From: Hofstenia miamia
Taxonomy: Eukaryota > Xenacoelomorpha > Acoela
Reading direction: 5' to 3'
Assembly (NCBI GenBank): GCA_004352715.1
Contig: SCFE01000006.1
Location: 3,111,011 to 3,175,010 of the forward strand
Length of the DNA: 64,000 nucleotides
The notes beneath the pieces were generated by a model. It had not been told where the DNA came from, made no database searches, and worked only from the letters and a program-made list of their open reading frames with translations. Positions 55,909 through 62,644 of the stretch are shown here, in pieces; the first letter of the stretch is position 1; each line of letters begins with the position of its first letter. A program made the translations under genes and the position numbers.

Positions 55909-58900
55909 NNNNNNNNNNNNNNNNNNNNNNNNNNNNNNNNNNNNNNNNNNNNNNNNNNNNNNNNNNNNNNNNNNNNNNNNNNNNNNNNNNNNNNNNNNNN
56001 NNNNNNNNNNNNNNNNNNNNNNNNNNNNNNNNNNNNNNNNNNNNNNNNNNNNNNNNNNNNNNNNNNNNNNNNNNNNNNNNNNNNNNNNNNNNNNNNNNNN
56101 NNNNNNNATATATATATATATATATATATATAGGCCCCTGCGAAATAACTTTTCTAGTCTAGGTTCTAGATTGAGTCCAGTTACATTTATATTTGGACTT
56201 ATTTTTCTCGGTAGGCTAAGCTATACATAACTGTTAGGCTGTATATACAGTTAAATTAAATGACAGAAATCAAGCCTGATTACCTACAATTTGAGATAAA
56301 TAGTGAAAAATCGATGGATTCTTCGACATTATAGGCAAAAATTGAAGGAAAATCGATGCTATTCAAGCTAATATCGAGTTGGTTTATGTGTGCTTATACT
56401 GTACAACACATAACAAAAGATATACAGATTTTGCAAGGAAATTTGTTGCTAAAATCTCTCGTGCCTGCGATTAAGCTGTCTTAATTTGATATTATGGAAC
56501 TTTTAGATAAAACAGCAAATGCTAAGATCCAAAATATTATAATAAAATACAATGCTAAAAAATTATGAGAAAGAAGCAAAATTTTGTGCTATAATAATTT
56601 TCTTTATAGTATTTCAATAAAAGTGAATATTATAGTACAATTTCCTCTTACTAGCATCACAAAAAGCCTAAAATTTTAGAGTAAAAGCAAAATATGGAAA
56701 AATCTAATAAAATGAGTATATTTGAAATGAGAGAAGTCATAGCAAACAGAATGATTTCAAAATATGTTGATACATTTTGCTATGTTTTTTATTTAAGTGA
56801 ATATGTTACCATTTTTCTAAATTAATTAAAAAAAACACTGAATCGAATAGTTCACGTAACTTATTCAAAAGATCTGTAATGACATAGTAGCATAATATCA
56901 TTTATTAATGGTTAGTTGATTTTTTTCGTTGTGGATTTAAAATTTTTTCTAGCAATAATAATTTTTGTCAAAGGTTTGCACATTTTGGCTTTGACTGAGT
57001 ATTAATAAGAATTATTCTTAGGCTGCTTGGGGTGGTGGTGCATTAATGAGCAATAAATGGAAACATCTTTTGGATGGCATAAATAGGTAAATTCAAATAT
57101 TATTTCAAAACAACGTTAAGCTCTTTGTGCTAAATCAATGAATTTAAGGACTTACGATATTTTAGAGCTGATAGCGTTACTTGGAATCCTCACAAAATGA
57201 TGGGTGCAAGTTTACAATGTTCTGCCATCTTAGTCAAAGAAGATGTAAGTAGTTTTACATTTTTAAGTGAATATTAGTCATGTAAGGTATATATTGGAAT
57301 AAATCTCATCATGTTTAGATGTTTTCTAATTTTCAAAATTTATTCTGTTTAAATTTCTTCTGTGATTATAAATAAAATCATTTGCTGCTGAAAAAAATTA
57401 TAAAAATTATTTGTTTTTCAAAAATGCCCCGACAGAAAAAGTAAGATCTAAGGTTGTGCTAAGTGAAAAAAATTGGTTTATTAAATAATAATTCTTAATT
57501 CACTTGGTTTTTCAACAATTCTTGAAGTTTATATAACCTTAGCAAAATGTATGTCTCTAAATTTATGTGCCAGTTTTTAGGGAATTCTTGAGAGTTGCAA
57601 CGCCATGCATGCGTCTTACTTATTTCAAAGAGACAAGCACTATGATATAAGCTATGATACCGGAGACAAAGCAATTCAATGTGGAAGGCATGTCGACATC
57701 TTCAAACTATGGCTAATGTGGCGTGCAAAGGTTAGCAGTTGTAATAATATTAATTATCTAATTTAAGATAATAAATGTCAGTATCCATTCCAAACGGTTT
57801 TAAGGTCAACTTTATTCCAATTCAGCATTCTTTACCTGCTGAAATTTAATGTAGACAACATAAATACTAGCCTGATCATTTTTCATAAATATAAACTCTA
57901 AATCAAAGCTTTGGATTTCCACTGCATTGCTTCTTCAATTTTGAACATTCAATGCTATTTTCTAGCTTGAAACCTAACTAACATAAGAAAAAACATTCAC
58001 TATAACTAAAAAACAGCAACAAAATTTATAAGATCGTTTAATATTACTCAAAATAAAATATTTAGAAACAGGATTTTTGGTTCCGTTATATTTACATTTT
58101 TTAAGCAACATTATTTGGCAGAAGTAAAAGGAGTGCAAAATCATTATGAAGCAAGCAATTTGCATTGTATTTTTTGCTATTATTTTATTTCTATGAATGA
58201 TAAAAACAACAAAGCACACATAATTCAAAAATCAAAATATACCTTTTACTTAGTTAGTTACTACATGAAACTTATCTGCAAAATGTTGTTCCTTAATCCA
58301 AACTCAGTAAATATGTGCTATCAACCTTTTGTTGGACTTTCAGACTTGGACTCAACAGTCGATTTTTTAGAAGTTAATTCAGAAGAATTGAAAGTCTAAA
58401 TTATATAAATCTTTGTTCATGTTTTTATTTGTATAATTTTAGCAGTAAGGATTTAGTTAATGTAGCTGCTTAATACTGGAATAATATTGCTGAATCTAAC
58501 AAATATCTATATCATGTTTGTAAATGGGTCAGGCTGCCCGAACTGACTCGATTTAATACGCCCCGCTGGTAGGGTCATTTGTTAGATACTTGAGAATTAC
58601 TATCAAAATAGATTCAGTTTAACAATTAAAATTTATACTGATATTGAACTTTAACAGTTTAGATATCCGAATAATTCACATGTACGCATACGCAAATACT
58701 ATTTAGGTCAACTTTTGAATTTCTTAACCATGAATCGGGCATGGATCACAATTCTGTATCTGCTGTTGGGCTGTAGGTCAAAATATTTGACCCGCTTGCC
58801 ACTTTGATTTATATTAAAAGTATCATTGAAATGTTTAACTAAATTTTAACAAACTGAGGTGAACGTTTATGTAAGTAATGTTTGAATTTCACTAAGTTAT

Positions 58901-61618
58901 TGTCTTAGCAAACATTACTATAACTATAACTCATTCATTTATAGAAGATCGCCACTCTATCGCAAGATTTCTATGAAACTATTTGCTGTAGTATTTAGCC
59001 AAATGATTAAAAGCAAGTTTCTATTTGAATTAATGTTTTATCATTTATTTAAAGATTTTCATCGTGGAAGTATATTTCTGAAGTAATCGGAAAAAGCAAT
59101 CAAAAAATTTCAGGTGAGACTGGAGACTTTTAAATTTATAAAAAAACCGTATTTGCTACAAAGTTAGAGCTTTAACTTTCAGGATAATTTTGTTTGTTGA
59201 GCGAACAAGGGGGAGGGGTGATACAGCCTTTGAAATAAAAATTTTATTAGGAAGGATATTTCTATGAAACGTGTTACGTTACTAAAACAGTCTTTCTAAT
59301 ACAAAATGAGACCATTAAATAGATGCTAACGTAATGATTTTCAATTTGTGGTACCGAAAAATTGAAGTATTGGACTTTTTAAATAGGCTAAGTTTTATGA
59401 TGTTCTTTGAATTAAAAAAACCTGGTTAATCTATTCATGGTCGTCCTCTTACTTAAAAACATACATAAATGTCGAAATGGGGGAAACTATACAAATTGGC
59501 ACAATGAAAATTTTGAAAAAATTATTAACAAAATCCTATAGCAAGAGAATGTGTGGATGATATTAAATCTATAAAAGTAAAAGTCAAGAAAGCCTAGACA
59601 TATCGATATTCTCAAAAAAGCTAAAACTTAGAAAAAGTTCGTAGCGGAGTGGAATCAAACCCTGTGGCAAAAAGGGTTAAGTGAAAAATGGTTATTGCCT
59701 TTTCATTAATATGTGGCTTGGGTTTTAAAAAATTTTCACTTTTGATTTTCTAGAAGAAGCAAATAGTGAATATGTTTAGTTGACAATTTTGTTTCATTTT
59801 TATGATATCTAGCGTAAACAGCCAGTCTTCTTAACACTTGACTGCCCAAAAATCTTGGATACGCTTTTCGAAAAGTGGTGTATCGAAAAATAATTTAGAT
59901 TACTGCGCAGTAAATTGATAAATAGATAAATAGTTAGATACGTTTGTTTTTAAAATTTCAGATGATATTAACCAATTACAGGCTTTGTTACAAATGTGAT
60001 GGTAAGCGTAGTTGATATCTTGAATTTTGATTGATTTTCTCGAAGGCCGATTTCTGAGTGCAATGCAAGTTTTGCTGTGCCACAAAATCAAAACTTTTCA
60101 AGACAGATATCCACAATTTTGCACACTTGCTCATAGCACTTAATTCTACTGCATGAGTGAAACTGGGTTTTTTATTAGTATTATAATAGTTCACTAATAG
60201 TCATTTGAGTGTACCAATGAGCCTCAAAATGTTGGTGTACCAATTCAATTGTTTTTTCTTCAAAGTCATTTTTGCAATTAAGTTATCTTTTCTCCACTTA
60301 TGCAGGAGAACAATATACATCTAACAACAAGTTTTCAATGTTTTATCTTTAGTAGTTTTAATGTTATTGTGCAACGTAGATATCAGTATTTAAGATATAT
60401 CGTTGGCAATCCTGGATTTATAATTAGCATAATTTATGCAAAAACCCAAAAAAATAATATCTCACCTTGCCTATACCCATGGATGATTTATCCCCTCTGA
60501 ATATTGTGATACAGGAAGGAACGAAGGAAATATCTATATTTAGAGTTGCTGTTTACAATATAAAATACTCTTTGACATTTAAATAGCGTCAAAAACAATA
60601 CAAATAACAGAAACAAAGGTACCCAGAAAAATAAATATCTACAAAAGCTATTACAAGCTTGGGCTATGGCGAATTTAGATTAGATGCCGTCTATTGAATA
60701 ATCATTGATATAGTAATATATTGTTATGAAATTTAAAATGTCGTTGTGTATTTTAAAATATACTTTACCTAGGGTAGAGTTGGCTTTGAATACCATATGA
60801 ACCATATGATGGATTTGAAGGCGTATGTATAAATTACTTTTTAATAATAAATTTACTTCTATACAATTTATTGATAGCAAAGTCAATTTGCAAAACATAA
60901 GTTGTAAAACTGTTGAAGTATAAGTTGACAAATTCAAGTATAAAAGTAAATTCCAAACAATTTTTTACTGAATTATTAATGTTCAATGACTCATTACTCA
61001 TTGCATGATCTATATAAAGTTGGTAGTTTCTTACCATGTATTAGGGCAGCTTCACAGATAATTGATTCCTTAAGCCTTTCTTGTACTAAATGCTTGAGTA
61101 TCTAGAAAACCCTCTTATCTAAATGTCAACTAAATTAATGGATCAATGAATATTTGTGAGATTTGGAAATTTGTTCTGTACAATCTTATGTAATTTTTGT
61201 AGTTATTGAAATTTCTTATTGAACCGAGAAAACCGAATATTCAGGTTAAATAACTGAAGCAATCGATTAATTGAGTTTCTCAAGATAGTTAAATAAAATG
61301 ACATCCTAGATATGTGCTTTATAAATTACTTGGAATTTCTCGATTTGAAATGTGAAATTTGTAGTGTTGGCGCACTTTAGATTATAGCAGTAGCGTATGG
61401 AAGACAGACTTACTGGAAAGTTTATTTCAATAATGAGTGTCGGAAGAAAAATTGATTTGTTTCCTCCACCTACTGACATTGAGTCATTTTGATAATGATT
61501 TACTTCTCTCTCTTTCTAGGCATTTGATTAAACTTATCAAAGAAACCGAAGGCTTTGAATTAGTATTTGAAAACGTAAGTTTTTATTTGTCAACTTTATT
61601 TTTAAAATACTGTATTTA

Positions 61619-61661
<43 letters not shown>

Positions 61662-62256
61662 ATAAGATCTAACGGTCCTTAATGTGTTGTACTAATTAGA
61701 AATTATGCTTCAAGGGCTTTTAGCACATTGTGAATAGCTGTNNNNNNNNNNNNNNNNNNNNNNNNNNNNNNNNNNNNNNNNNNNNNNNNNNNNNNNNNNN
61801 NNNNNNNNNNNNNNNNNNNNNNNNNNNNNNNNNNNNNNNNNNNNNNNNNNNNNNNNNNNNNNNNNNNNNNNNNNNNNNNNNNNNNNNNNNNNNNNNNNNN
61901 NNNNNNNNNNNNNNNNNNNNNNNNNNNNNNNNNNNNNNNNNNNNNNNNNNNNNNNNNNNNNNNNNNNNNNNNNNNNNNNNNNNNNNNNNNNNNNNNNNNN
62001 NNNNNNNNNNNNNNNNNNNNNNNNNNNNNNNNNNNNNNNNNNNNNNNNNNNNNNNNNNNNNNNNNNNNNNNNNNNNNNNNNNNNNNNNNNNNNNNNNNNN
62101 NNNNNNNNNNNNNNNNNNNNNNNNNNNNNNNNNNNNNNNNNNNNNNNNNNNNNNNNNNNNNNNNNNNNNNNNNNNNNNNNNNNNNNNNNNNNNNNNNNNN
62201 NNNNNNNNNNNNNNNNNNNNNNNNNNNNNNNNNNNNNNNNNNNATATATATATATA

Positions 62257-62295
<39 letters not shown>

Positions 62296-62603
62296 ATTGG
62301 TCATTTGTCACAGTAAAAAATTGTGACTTGATTACAAATGACCACAAAAAAATTTTAACATTACAAATTACCAATGTTGATTGCATCTCTAAAAAATATT
62401 TTTTTCAATTTTTGACACTTTGTTGGCATTATGTAATACAAAGAAACAGTTATGCAAGGGAAAAACTTTCAAAATTGCAAAAAAATAAAAAAATGTTGAA
62501 AAAAACAGGTTACAAATTACTAATTCTTTACAAATGACCAATATATATGTTAAAAATTACAAATGACCAATATAAATAAAAAATGCATTACAAATGACCA
62601 ATA

Positions 62604-62644
<41 letters not shown>

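Larger units (their letters stand above)
50966..57021. other. GAD intron 8, remainder
   Basis: Very AT-rich with three N gaps in (TA)n and the CCCACTGTGTACA repeat. No gene seen. Confidence 0.6.

Noticed and set aside
58115-58399. 94-codon plus-strand frame in intron 11, considered as the missing GAD exon
   Set aside because: It lacks the G.VGFE segment. The 50-base exon at 60773-60822 fits both homology and phase exactly.
59950-60002. Candidate exon between TTTCAG and GTAAGC, considered for GAD
   Set aside because: Its translation does not resemble the expected GAD segment, and the exon at 60773 already completes the phase.
61730-62386. Long frames running across N gaps, here and at the other gaps
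   Set aside because: They consist of Ns plus TA-repeat translation and carry no evidence of coding.
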